The notes beneath the pieces were generated by a model. That model did no database searches. It was not told the DNA's origin and saw nothing but the letters and a program-made list of their open reading frames with translations. Position numbers and translations under genes: made by a program. A stretch of 18,909 nucleotides of DNA. It comes from an uncultured Eubacteriales bacterium. GTDB lineage: Bacteria > Bacillota > Clostridia > Lachnospirales > Lachnospiraceae. The stretch spans positions 1-18,909 of the forward strand of contig URMF01000056.1 of the NCBI GenBank assembly GCA_900548855.1. Reading direction: 5' to 3'. Every line of letters begins with the position of its first letter. Within the stretch, counting starts at the first letter, position 1. This document shows positions 12,743 through 18,909 of this stretch, in pieces.

Positions 12743-12783
12743 ATTCCGGCTGATAGGTTCTTGTATCAGCCGGAATTTTATTT
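12743..12783 (+). terminator. Strong Rho-independent terminator of the 12019 gene
   Basis: ATTCCGGCTGATA (12743-12755) pairs perfectly over 13 bp with TATCAGCCGGAAT (12764-12776) around an 8-nt loop, followed by TTTATTT (12777-12783). Confidence 0.93.
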
Positions 12784-12793
12784 CCGCAGGCAA

Positions 12794-12880
12794 CGAGCCA
12801 AGCAGCCATGCTCGCATGGCTATTTGGCGACTGAGCTGCCATGTATATGAGAAAAAGGTCCGGTGGACCATTTTGGAGTT
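12794..12880. repeat. Dispersed hairpin repeat, copy 2
   Basis: The order is CGAGCC (12794-12799), a perfect hairpin AGCCATG/CATGGCT (12804-12821), GGCGACTG (12826-12833), then the core 12850-12880. The same order occurs at 7064-7142: CGAGCC, a hairpin of different sequence, GGCGACTG, then a core 27 of 31 identical. The unrelated stem sequences with a kept stem suggest conserved structure. It fills the convergent gap between the 12019 gene and spoVAC. Confidence 0.6.
12847..12874 (-). terminator. Probable terminator of the spoVA genes
   Basis: Read on the minus strand, AAAATGGTCC (12865-12874) and GGACCTTTTT (12852-12861) form a GGTCC/GGACC stem around ACC with a T-run following. It begins 5 nt after the spoVAC stop. 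The same hairpin type occurs in the repeat copy near 7113-7137. Confidence 0.6.
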
Positions 12881-13340
12881 ACCACCATCCGAACATGCCT
12901 CCCAAGTAATAGATAACCCCCAGTACCCAGCTGGTAAAGATGCCGTAAAGGATAACCGGACCTGCAATAGTAAAGATTTTAACGCCGATACCAAAGACCT
13001 GTCCCTCCTTCTGGTATTCAATAGCAGGAGCAGCTACAGAATTTGCGAAGCCGGTAATTGGAACTAGGGCGCCTGCTCCCCCGAGACGTGCAATGTGACC
13101 GTATGCGTTAAAGCCTGTCAATATTACACTTAGCAGTACAAGAAGCATGGATTCAAAGCTTGCAGCATCATCCTGGCTCATTCCCATTTTATTTATAAAA
13201 AAAGCAAATATGAGTTCTCCTATCACACAGATAAGTCCACCGACCCAGAATGCGTTAAAACAGTTTTTCCAGACGTTATAGGTAGGTGTAATCTGTTCTA
13301 CATATTCATTGTATTCTTCATTACTGATTTTTTGTTTCAA
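12879..13340 (-). CDS. spoVAC: Stage V sporulation protein AC
   Basis: A 153-residue membrane protein. YNEYVEQITPTYNVWKNCFNAFWVGGLICVIGE at the start, then GFNAYGHIARLGGAGALVPITGFANSVAAPAIEYQKEGQVFGIGVKIFTIAGPVILYG, is the SpoVAC signature. The protein belongs to the inner spore membrane channel that takes up Ca-dipicolinate during spore maturation and releases it at germination; B. subtilis SpoVAC is described as mechanosensitive. The start codon is TTG at 13338-13340, supported by AGGAGG 8 nt upstream and by the normal family length. It has its own sigma-G-like promoter in the 91-bp gap after spoVAB. spoVAD and spoVAE, which usually follow, are absent here. Confidence 0.95.
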   Translation of the reverse strand: MKQKISNEEYNEYVEQITPTYNVWKNCFNAFWVGGLICVIGELIFAFFINKMGMSQDDAASFESMLLVLLSVILTGFNAYGHIARLGGAGALVPITGFANSVAAPAIEYQKEGQVFGIGVKIFTIAGPVILYGIFTSWVLGVIYYLGGMFGWW

Positions 13341-13407
13341 GGTAATCCCTCCTGTAATTGTTTGTTTTTATTAAAGCTTAATTTTTGTACATTTTTTGTG
13401 TTACGTT

Positions 13408-13438
13408 TATTATGTCGGGACTTTGGAATAATTATGCA
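13408..13438 (-). promoter_or_regulatory. Sigma-G-like promoter of spoVAC
   Basis: On the minus strand TGCATA (13433-13438) and CATAATA (13408-13414) are 18 bp apart, which fits the forespore sigma-G pattern (TGMATA, 17-18 bp, CATWHTA). The -35 overlaps the spoVAB stop codon. It would transcribe spoVAC separately from the main spoVA promoter. Confidence 0.65.
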
Positions 13439-13890
13439 TCTAACACAAGAAACTGAAGCAGGGTGAACAGTCCTTTTCCAAGGGCAAGGAAGAAAATAAC
13501 GTAGCTGACCCGCTTTGTGATATGGGTTATTCTGGCATAAATTGGTATTACATTTAACACTTCCGATAGCCCTCCAATTAGAAATCCGATATAAATGCCT
13601 CCCAATAATCCAATCAGTACCAGCAGGACAATTCCAAGCCAGGCTGGAGGCAGCATATTTTCTCCCATACCGGCTGAGGCATAGGAAGCAAAAAATTGCA
13701 GAAAGACAGCCGTTAAGATGCCAAGTATCAGACAGTTTTCATAGAGAATGCACTTACCGGCAGTTTTTGTTCTCTCTGCAAATTTAGGGAAAATGCCCAG
13801 CATAGCAATAAATGCCACGTAGGCAGCAGCAGTGACAAAGCCTGCCGCAAATCCGCTAATGGTGACAAATACGTAATTTAAAATATGCAT
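13432..13890 (-). CDS. spoVAB: Stage V sporulation protein AB
   Basis: A 152-residue protein with about four membrane spans. The N-terminal span (VFVTISGFAAGFVTAAAYVAFIAMLGIFPKFAERTKT), followed by a second (LILGILTAVFL) and the span LLVLIGLLGGIYIGFLIGGLSEVLNVIPIYARI, agrees with SpoVAB. The slightly longer-than-Bacillus length is unremarkable. It works at the spore inner membrane with the other SpoVA proteins, though its exact role is less well defined than those of AC and AD. The ATG at 13890 has AAAGGAAT upstream. It starts 15 nt after the spoVAA stop, so the two are one transcript. The end of the gene carries the -35 of the spoVAC promoter. Confidence 0.9.
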   Translation of the reverse strand: MHILNYVFVTISGFAAGFVTAAAYVAFIAMLGIFPKFAERTKTAGKCILYENCLILGILTAVFLQFFASYASAGMGENMLPPAWLGIVLLVLIGLLGGIYIGFLIGGLSEVLNVIPIYARITHITKRVSYVIFFLALGKGLFTLLQFLVLDA

Positions 13891-13905
13891 AACAGGTATT
13901 CCTTT

Positions 13906-14535
13906 CTATTGTTTTATATCAAGGCTTTCGCCCCGGCGGCTTACATCCTTGATTATGGTAGTGCTTACATCCTTTTCATATAACCGCATCTGTACCTCCA
14001 AAGGGGTGGGGTCAGAGGTGATTTTTTTGTTACCCAGGTGATTAAAGAATAAAAGCATTCCTGCTGTGAGACCGATGGCGTAGGCAATTGCAATCCACAA
14101 TACACCGGATTTGGGATTGCCTAAAAATAGCATGGAGAGATAGGTAAACAGCTCTTTTGCCCCCACATCTGTGTTATATGCCATAATGGCATAGCCGCCT
14201 CCAAAAAAGGCTACCATGCATATGAAAAAGGTAAAAAAATGTTCCTTGATTTTTTCGTGCTTATCCTGGGGCTGGTAGGATAAAATGAAATCGCCTTCTC
14301 CCAGATTTTCAATGTCAGCATTCGGGAAATGTTCTGTTATGGTTTCTATTACCTTTAAAACTGACACTACAACCTGCTCCTTTTTTCCTTTCGTAAAGGA
14401 GTAAAAGGAAATGGATGCGAGTTCTTTTTTTAAGTTTTCATCCGTGGCGTAAATTGTGAGGAAATCCCGCAGGGTAACATCAGGATTTGTTACCTCAATG
14501 CATTGAGGCGCTTTAATATAGACAATCTGTTCCAT
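13906..14535 (-). CDS. spoVAA: Stage V sporulation protein AA
   Basis: A 209-residue protein. The soluble N-terminal half begins with VYIKAPQCIEVTNPDVTLRDF and includes LGEGDFILSY. It is followed by two membrane spans (about residues 108-126 and 147-168) and a short polar end, the SpoVAA layout. It belongs to the same dipicolinate channel system as spoVAB and spoVAC. Two starts are possible. ATG 14547 has only a poor ribosome binding site, while ATG 14535, four codons later, has GGAGAA 4-9 nt upstream, so I prefer 14535. A sigma-G-like promoter lies about 60 bp upstream, as expected for forespore expression. It is divergent from the DHH gene. Confidence 0.9.
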   Translation of the reverse strand: MEQIVYIKAPQCIEVTNPDVTLRDFLTIYATDENLKKELASISFYSFTKGKKEQVVVSVLKVIETITEHFPNADIENLGEGDFILSYQPQDKHEKIKEHFFTFFICMVAFFGGGYAIMAYNTDVGAKELFTYLSMLFLGNPKSGVLWIAIAYAIGLTAGMLLFFNHLGNKKITSDPTPLEVQMRLYEKDVSTTIIKDVSRRGESLDIKQ

Positions 14536-14592
14536 GTTGTTCTCCATTTCTAATTCATATAAATTTGATTTTTAATGTAATATGTTTTATTC

Positions 14593-14622
14593 TAGTATGT
14601 GACAAATAAAGGGAGTTATGCA
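14593..14622 (-). promoter_or_regulatory. Sigma-G promoter of spoVAA-spoVAB
   Basis: On the minus strand TGCATA (14617-14622) and CATACTA (14593-14599) are separated by 17 bp. Both hexamer/heptamer elements and the spacing match the sigma-G consensus very well. Transcription would start near 14586, giving a leader of about 50 nt. Confidence 0.8.
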
Positions 14623-14696
14623 GAGTGGAATTTTTAGCAGTTTTCACAAAAACAGGTGCTTTTTTGGGAAAAAAGATAGATATTTTGGTGAAAATA

Positions 14697-14725
14697 TTGT
14701 TAATCTCTGCGGCTTGTGATATGAT
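14697..14725 (+). promoter_or_regulatory. Sigma-A promoter of the DHH-proB-fliB set
   Basis: TTGTTA (14697-14702), a 17-bp spacer and TATGAT (14720-14725) with the upstream TG of an extended -10. Start of transcription near 14732, about 34 nt before the ATG of the DHH gene. Confidence 0.75.
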
Positions 14726-14765
14726 AATAAATTAGGATATTAGAAGAACAAACAGGGGATATTTG

Positions 14766-15758
14766 ATGGATTGGAGAAGGCTGGTTAATTTATTAAAAAA
14801 TCATATGGTCTATTTACAGACCCATAATTTTCCGGACCCGGATGCACTGGCTGCAGCATTTGGCATGCAGGTGTTTCTGAAAGCAAACGGGGTGGATACC
14901 ACAATCTGTTATGCAGGTAAAATTGAAAAGAACAGTACAAAGCGTATGATGGATGAATTCGGTATTGACGTGGTACATATTGATGATTTGCCCCATATGG
15001 TGGAAAAGGATTATATTGTTACCATTGATGCACAGAAATATAATTCTAATATTACGGATTTTGTAGGGGATGAAGTGGCGTGTATTGACCATCATCCTAC
15101 CATGATATCCTGTGCATATGAATACAGTGATATCAGGATTTGCGGCGCATGCTGTTCCATTGTAACGGACTATTTTATTAAGAGTGATACAACTCTGGAT
15201 ACCAATACTGCCACAGCTTTGTTATATGGAATTAAGATGGATACAGATTCCTTTAACAGGGGTGTGACGGACTTTGATATAGAAATGTTTGCTCATCTGC
15301 ATAGGCTGGCAGACAACCAAAAGATTATTTCCATGTATAATAACAATATGGGAATTGAAGATTTGCATGCATATGGTGAGGCAATCCGGAACATCAAAAT
15401 TTATGAGAACGTAGGCTTTGCGAAGATTTCCTTTGATTGTCCTGACGGTCTCATTGCAATGATTTCTGACTTTATTCTGGGACTGGATATTGTGGAATTT
15501 TCCGTAGTGTATGCTGTCCGGAATGGTGGTTATAAATTTTCTGTAAGAAATGAGACTGCTGTTTATCATGCCGGAACCATTACCCAGAAGGCTCTGGCTG
15601 GACTTGGCGGTGGAGGGGGACATTTTTCCATGGCAGGGGGTGTTATTACACAAGATGTAATCCTGCAGCTGGGGAATGACCCGGATTTTGAGATAAGAAA
15701 GCGGTTTTTGAATGTGATAAAGCAGGAAAGGCTTGAATTGGAGAAGAAAAAATCGTGA
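14766..15758 (+). CDS. DHH-family phosphoesterase (NrnA-like)
   Basis: A 330-residue protein with the full DHH/DHHA1 architecture. Motif I is HNFPDPDALA (D24, D26), motif II is D88 in IVTIDAQ, motif III is IDHHPT (D108-H109-H110), and the C-terminal DHHA1 domain carries GGGGGHFSMAGG. Family members use two Mn ions to cleave short RNA oligonucleotides, pAp or cyclic dinucleotide products. The length and domain pair fit nanoRNase/pAp phosphatase type proteins. Motif I has PDPD where many relatives have PDGD. Substrate cannot be fixed from sequence. A role in removing pGpG made by the EAL protein nearby is possible but is inference. A TTG one codon upstream is ignored in favour of ATG 14766 with AGGGGAT before it. 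proB follows after 59 bp. Confidence 0.88.
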   Translation: MDWRRLVNLLKNHMVYLQTHNFPDPDALAAAFGMQVFLKANGVDTTICYAGKIEKNSTKRMMDEFGIDVVHIDDLPHMVEKDYIVTIDAQKYNSNITDFVGDEVACIDHHPTMISCAYEYSDIRICGACCSIVTDYFIKSDTTLDTNTATALLYGIKMDTDSFNRGVTDFDIEMFAHLHRLADNQKIISMYNNNMGIEDLHAYGEAIRNIKIYENVGFAKISFDCPDGLIAMISDFILGLDIVEFSVVYAVRNGGYKFSVRNETAVYHAGTITQKALAGLGGGGGHFSMAGGVITQDVILQLGNDPDFEIRKRFLNVIKQERLELEKKKS

Positions 15759-15817
15759 TTGGTATATGAGGAATTAGGAGAAGATTTAGAAGGCTTTTAC
15801 ATTTTAAGGAGTAAGAC

Positions 15818-16627
15818 ATGGAGAAACAGCGGATTGTGGTTAAGGTGGGAACCTCCACATTAACAGGAGAAAACGGAGCACTTAATTTCCGTACAATTGA
15901 TAAATTGGCACAGGTATTATCTGCACTGCATAATGACGGACACCAGGTGGTACTTGTATCCTCTGGGGCGATTGCAGTCGGAGTAAATAAGATGCGGCTT
16001 CCAATGAAGCCACAGAATGTGTGTATGAAACAGGCGGCAGCAGCAGTGGGACAGTGTGAGTTAATGCACATTTATGACAAGTGTTTTGGAGAATACGGCA
16101 ACATTGTGGGGCAGATTCTGCTTACAGCAGAGGATATCGCAGTGAAAGAAAAACGAAGAAATTTGAAGAATACATTTGAGGCGTTGATGGAAAATGGGAT
16201 GATACCGGTTGTCAATGAGAATGATTCAGTGAGTCATGCGGAGATTGAGTCAGAGAAAAAGGTGTTTGGGGATAATGATATGCTTTCTGCTATTGTTGCC
16301 AAGCTTTGTGAGGCAGACCGGCTGATTATCCTGTCGGATATTGAGGGGCTTTATGACAGCAATCCCTATAACAATGCTGAGGCAAAGCTGATTCACAGAG
16401 TAGAGAGGATTACGGATGAGATTAAGGCACTAGGTTCGGGTTCCGGTTCGAACCGGGGAACTGGCGGAATGGTGACAAAGTTAGAGGCTGCCGAATATGC
16501 GGTGAATCATGGTATGGATATGCATATTGCCCATGGCAATAATCCCGAGAATATTTACCGGATTATGGAGGGAGAAATGATGGGAACCCATTTTGTAAAA
16601 TTGCCGGTGGAAAAAAACAGAGCATAA
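15818..16627 (+). CDS. proB: Glutamate 5-kinase
   Basis: A 269-residue enzyme that phosphorylates glutamate to glutamyl 5-phosphate, the first step of proline synthesis in the cytoplasm. Amino-acid kinase motifs are all present: VVKVGTSTLTG (about residues 6-16), VLVSSGAIAVG, VVNENDSVS, FGDNDMLSAIVAKL, ILSDIEGLYDSNP and the Gly-rich GTGGMVTKLEAA. It consists of the kinase domain only; the C-terminal PUA domain of the E. coli enzyme is missing, which is common in Gram-positive relatives. The ATG at 15818 has AAGGAG about 7 nt before it. The usual partner proA does not follow; a FliB-like gene lies 54 bp downstream. It is probably cotranscribed with the DHH gene. Confidence 0.95.
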   Translation: MEKQRIVVKVGTSTLTGENGALNFRTIDKLAQVLSALHNDGHQVVLVSSGAIAVGVNKMRLPMKPQNVCMKQAAAAVGQCELMHIYDKCFGEYGNIVGQILLTAEDIAVKEKRRNLKNTFEALMENGMIPVVNENDSVSHAEIESEKKVFGDNDMLSAIVAKLCEADRLIILSDIEGLYDSNPYNNAEAKLIHRVERITDEIKALGSGSGSNRGTGGMVTKLEAAEYAVNHGMDMHIAHGNNPENIYRIMEGEMMGTHFVKLPVEKNRA

Positions 16628-16681
16628 AAGAATCCATGGCTGTGATGGATATACAGTATTGTAGAAAAGAAGGAATAACAG

Positions 16682-17953
16682 ATGAGATATAGGACAGTAT
16701 CCTATTATGGAGACTTTCATTGTATTGGCGGAATTTGTGAGGATTCCTGCTGTGAAAACTGGGAAATTGATTTGGATGATGCTTCCCTGAAGCGTTACAT
16801 GAAGCAGGATGGAGACTTTGGGAAAAGACTTAAGGACAGTACCAGGGTCAAGGAAAAACAGTTTATTTTGAATGGAACCAGATGTCCGTTTTTAAATGCG
16901 GATAATCTTTGTGATATCTTTATTGAAATGGGAGAGGGCTGCCTTTGTGAAACCTGCACGAATTTCCCGAGACATATAGAGGAATTTGACGACTTAAAAG
17001 AGGTAAGTCTTACCATGTCCTGTCCTGAGGCAAGTCGAATTATGCTTGCCCGTAAGGAAAAGATGACCTTTGTCTGTAAAGAGGGAACGGACGAGGAATA
17101 TGGTTTAAAACATATAGAACCGGTAAAATCTCTTATGTTTTGGAAAAGAAACCATGTGAATAAACTGGATAAGCCGTTGTTTGACGTTTTATTTCAGGCA
17201 CGGAGCCTTATATTTTCTATTTTGCAAAACCGGGAGGAATCTATTGCAAGACGGGCGGCTGCCGTGCTGCTGTTTGCTTATGAAATTCAGGAATTTATTG
17301 ACCAGAAGCAGTATGATAAGATTTTGAAAAAGATAGAGAATTATAAAAAGCCGGAGAAAAAGGTACTGCTGGAAAAGTATTATGAAAAACACGAGAACCG
17401 GGTAACGGAAAAGGAAGAGTGGATGAAGCAGCTTTTCAACATGTTTGAAGGACTGGAAACCATTAAGGAAGAGTGGACAGTACTCCTGGCAGAATGTATG
17501 AAAATCATGCATGGGAAAAATGATTTAAAGGGAGTGCTGATATCTGCGGGGCTGGTGGAAGAAGAAGAGGCTGGGGAGGCAAGCAGCAGCTTTTTGCGTG
17601 ATTATCTCCTTTCCTATCAGGAGTTTTTTCACTATTATCAGGAAAAAGAATATGAATTTGAGCATATTTTGGTGTATTATATATTTAATTATTTTCTTGG
17701 TGCAGCGTATGACCAGGATGCCTATACGAAGGTAAAGCTTGCAGTAGTATCTTATCTGGTTATTCGTGAAATGGATATTGCGGTATGGCTGAAACAGCAG
17801 AAGGAGTTTTTATATGAGGATCAGGTAAAGGTTGCCCATGCCTATTCAAAGGAAGTGGAGCATTCCTACAATAATTTTGAATCCCTGCAGCTGGTACTTT
17901 CCGCCCATCCGATTTTTGATGTAGAACATATACTGATTGGACTGTTGTCTTAG
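16682..17953 (+). CDS. fliB: FliB-like flagellin lysine-N-methylase
   Basis: A 423-residue protein with the Cys-rich N-terminal region of FliB. GGICEDSCCENW has C19, C23 and C24. RCPFLNADNLC has C68 and C77. EGCLCETCTNFPRHIE has C87, C89 and C92, and SLTMSCPEASRIML has C114. In Salmonella FliB methylates lysines on flagellin using S-adenosylmethionine, and the cysteines bind an iron-sulfur cluster. The rest (about 130-423) is helical and diverged. Length is close to the Salmonella protein. The N-terminus starts directly with RYRTVSYYGDFHCIGG, as is usual, so ATG 16682 is well supported; AAGGAAT precedes it. It is placed after proB with no terminator. Presence suggests a flagellated host with methylated flagellin, though flagellin genes are not in the window. 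Confidence 0.85.
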   Translation: MRYRTVSYYGDFHCIGGICEDSCCENWEIDLDDASLKRYMKQDGDFGKRLKDSTRVKEKQFILNGTRCPFLNADNLCDIFIEMGEGCLCETCTNFPRHIEEFDDLKEVSLTMSCPEASRIMLARKEKMTFVCKEGTDEEYGLKHIEPVKSLMFWKRNHVNKLDKPLFDVLFQARSLIFSILQNREESIARRAAAVLLFAYEIQEFIDQKQYDKILKKIENYKKPEKKVLLEKYYEKHENRVTEKEEWMKQLFNMFEGLETIKEEWTVLLAECMKIMHGKNDLKGVLISAGLVEEEEAGEASSSFLRDYLLSYQEFFHYYQEKEYEFEHILVYYIFNYFLGAAYDQDAYTKVKLAVVSYLVIREMDIAVWLKQQKEFLYEDQVKVAHAYSKEVEHSYNNFESLQLVLSAHPIFDVEHILIGLLS

Positions 17954-17988
17954 CAGCTTCTGTCATAGAATGAAAAAAGAGGAATAAG

Positions 17989-18807
17989 ATGAAAAAAGAC
18001 GCAAAGAGAAGAAGATTGAAAATGGCATTATTCTTGAGATATGCGAAACGGGCGTTTAAAGAGCGGAAGGGTGTTTTTATTTTGTATCTTTTGCTGAGGC
18101 TTTCTGTGATTTTAATTATGGTTGCGCAGTTCTTTAACCAGAATTATGAAAATGTCTTTCTGTGCATTTTGACGCTGATATTGTTTATGCTTCCTACCTT
18201 CATTGAACAGAAGCTACATATCCGTTTTCCAGATACAATGGAAGTTATTATACTGTTATTTATTTATGCTGCTGAAATACTTGGAGAAATCCATTCCATG
18301 TATATCAAAATACCAGTGTGGGATACTATATTGCATACATTAAACGGATTTTTGGTAGCAGCCATCGGTTTCTGTCTCGTGGATTTGTTAAACCGGAATG
18401 ATAACTTTAAAATGAAACTGTCACCGGTATACCTCGCAATTGTAGCATTTTGCTTTTCTATGACGATAGGGGTGTTATGGGAATTTTTTGAATTCAGCAT
18501 GGATTACTGCTTTAAAATGGATATGCAGAAGGATACGGTAATCTCAACCATATCTTCCGTAACCCTTGACCCGGAGGGGCTTAATAAACCGGTAGTGATT
18601 GACGGAATTCATACGGTAACAGTAAATGGGGAGCAGTTGCCGTTAGAGGGATATTTGGATATTGGTCTTTATGATACCATGGAAGATTTGTTTGTGAATT
18701 TTATCGGAGCGACTGTATTTTCCATATTGGGGTACTTTTATGTGAAGAGTAAAGGAAAAGGCAGAAAGGGAAAGCTTGCAGAGCAGTTTATTCCAGAAGT
18801 CTATTGA
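17989..18807 (+). CDS. YjdF-like (DUF2238-type) integral membrane protein
   Basis: A 272-residue membrane protein with about six spans (near residues 29-46, 54-71, 84-99, 117-133, 145-165 and 236-252). It has the polar motifs of the YjdF/DUF2238 group: WDTILHTLNGF (111-121), GVLWEFFEFSMD (161-172) and YDTMEDLFVNFIG (228-240). These His, Glu and Asp residues near membrane faces look like a metal or catalytic site, but the function of the family is unknown to me. Between spans lies a polar loop (about 173-225) rich in beta-prone residues. The N-terminus is very basic (KKDAKRRRLK). ATG 17989 has GAGGAAT before it. It lies 35 bp after fliB and is probably the last gene of that transcript. Confidence 0.8.
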   Translation: MKKDAKRRRLKMALFLRYAKRAFKERKGVFILYLLLRLSVILIMVAQFFNQNYENVFLCILTLILFMLPTFIEQKLHIRFPDTMEVIILLFIYAAEILGEIHSMYIKIPVWDTILHTLNGFLVAAIGFCLVDLLNRNDNFKMKLSPVYLAIVAFCFSMTIGVLWEFFEFSMDYCFKMDMQKDTVISTISSVTLDPEGLNKPVVIDGIHTVTVNGEQLPLEGYLDIGLYDTMEDLFVNFIGATVFSILGYFYVKSKGKGRKGKLAEQFIPEVY

Positions 18808-18822
18808 GACCTGATATATTTA

Positions 18823-18851
18823 GGTGATTGCGAAACTCTGTTTTCGTTACC
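18823..18851 (+). other. Hairpin after the last gene
   Basis: GCGAAAC (18830-18836) pairs with GTTTTCGT (18840-18847) with one bulged T, and GGT (18823-18825) with ACC (18849-18851) outside. No T-run follows, so it is not a standard terminator. The remaining bases to 18909 show no gene. The reverse strand of the last 30 bases (GAGCGACAAGCAGC and following) loosely recalls the start of the repeat at 12794. Confidence 0.4.
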
Positions 18852-18909
18852 GACCGCCTCACAATATAAACAATATCAACGCTGGGCACGCTTTTGCTGC
18901 TTGTCGCTC

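Noticed and set aside
15222..16071. Minus-strand open frames within the DHH and proB genes
   Set aside because: Antisense shadows of two clearly real genes with atypical composition.
1..18909. CRISPR array, tRNA or rRNA genes
   Set aside because: No regularly spaced direct repeats and no tRNA-like or rRNA-like sequence noticed on reading; a dedicated search tool was not available.

Overview
The window looks like the chromosome of a motile, endospore-forming, low-to-mid GC Firmicute. Lachnospiraceae (the Roseburia/Agathobacter/Butyrivibrio neighbourhood) is my best guess. The grounds are RecA/RNase Y type, sporulation genes (ylbJ, spoIIM, spoVAA-AB-AC) with recognisable sigma-E and sigma-G promoters, a LexA box of the CGAAC..GTTCG type, and flagellum-linked genes. 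The family is inferred from memory of gene families, not from a search. No rRNA, tRNA or CRISPR array was seen.

Layout. 1-379: 3' end of an unrecognised plus-strand gene, convergent with ylbJ; its terminator lies inside the ylbJ coding region. 387-2531 (minus): tmcAL (ylbM) then ylbJ, with a sigma-E-like promoter for ylbJ in the tmcAL tail. 2532-6307 (plus): recA under a double LexA-box promoter region, recX, then rny with its own promoter and a strong terminator. 6381 to about 7104: an IS200/IS605-family insertion with a Y1 transposase, subterminal hairpins, a leader that sequesters the tnpA ribosome binding site, and a structured, gene-free right end. 7176-8848: spoIIM (sigma-E-like promoter) and xerD (sigma-A promoter covered by a large palindrome). 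9087-12783: two small proteins without known function on either side of a membrane-bound EAL protein (c-di-GMP phosphodiesterase). One of the two resembles the C-terminal part of FliD, and both have CCGATA elements upstream. 12794-14622 (minus): spoVAA-spoVAB-spoVAC, with one sigma-G promoter before spoVAA and a second one before spoVAC, ending at a dispersed hairpin repeat. 14697-18807 (plus): a closely spaced set of a DHH phosphoesterase, proB, a FliB-like flagellin lysine methylase and a YjdF-like membrane protein.

How it fits together. The left half is DNA repair and RNA turnover housekeeping (SOS-controlled recA-recX, RNase Y, XerD). Sporulation genes are interspersed and carry their own compartment-specific promoters. 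The right half holds genes tied to motility (c-di-GMP hydrolysis, candidate flagellar export substrates, flagellin methylation). I found no clear new defence or mobile system. The most promising unexplained items are the structured right end of the IS200-type element and its partial homology to a repeat at 12.8 kb, the FliD-C-like small protein with its EAL neighbour, and the palindrome over the xerD promoter.
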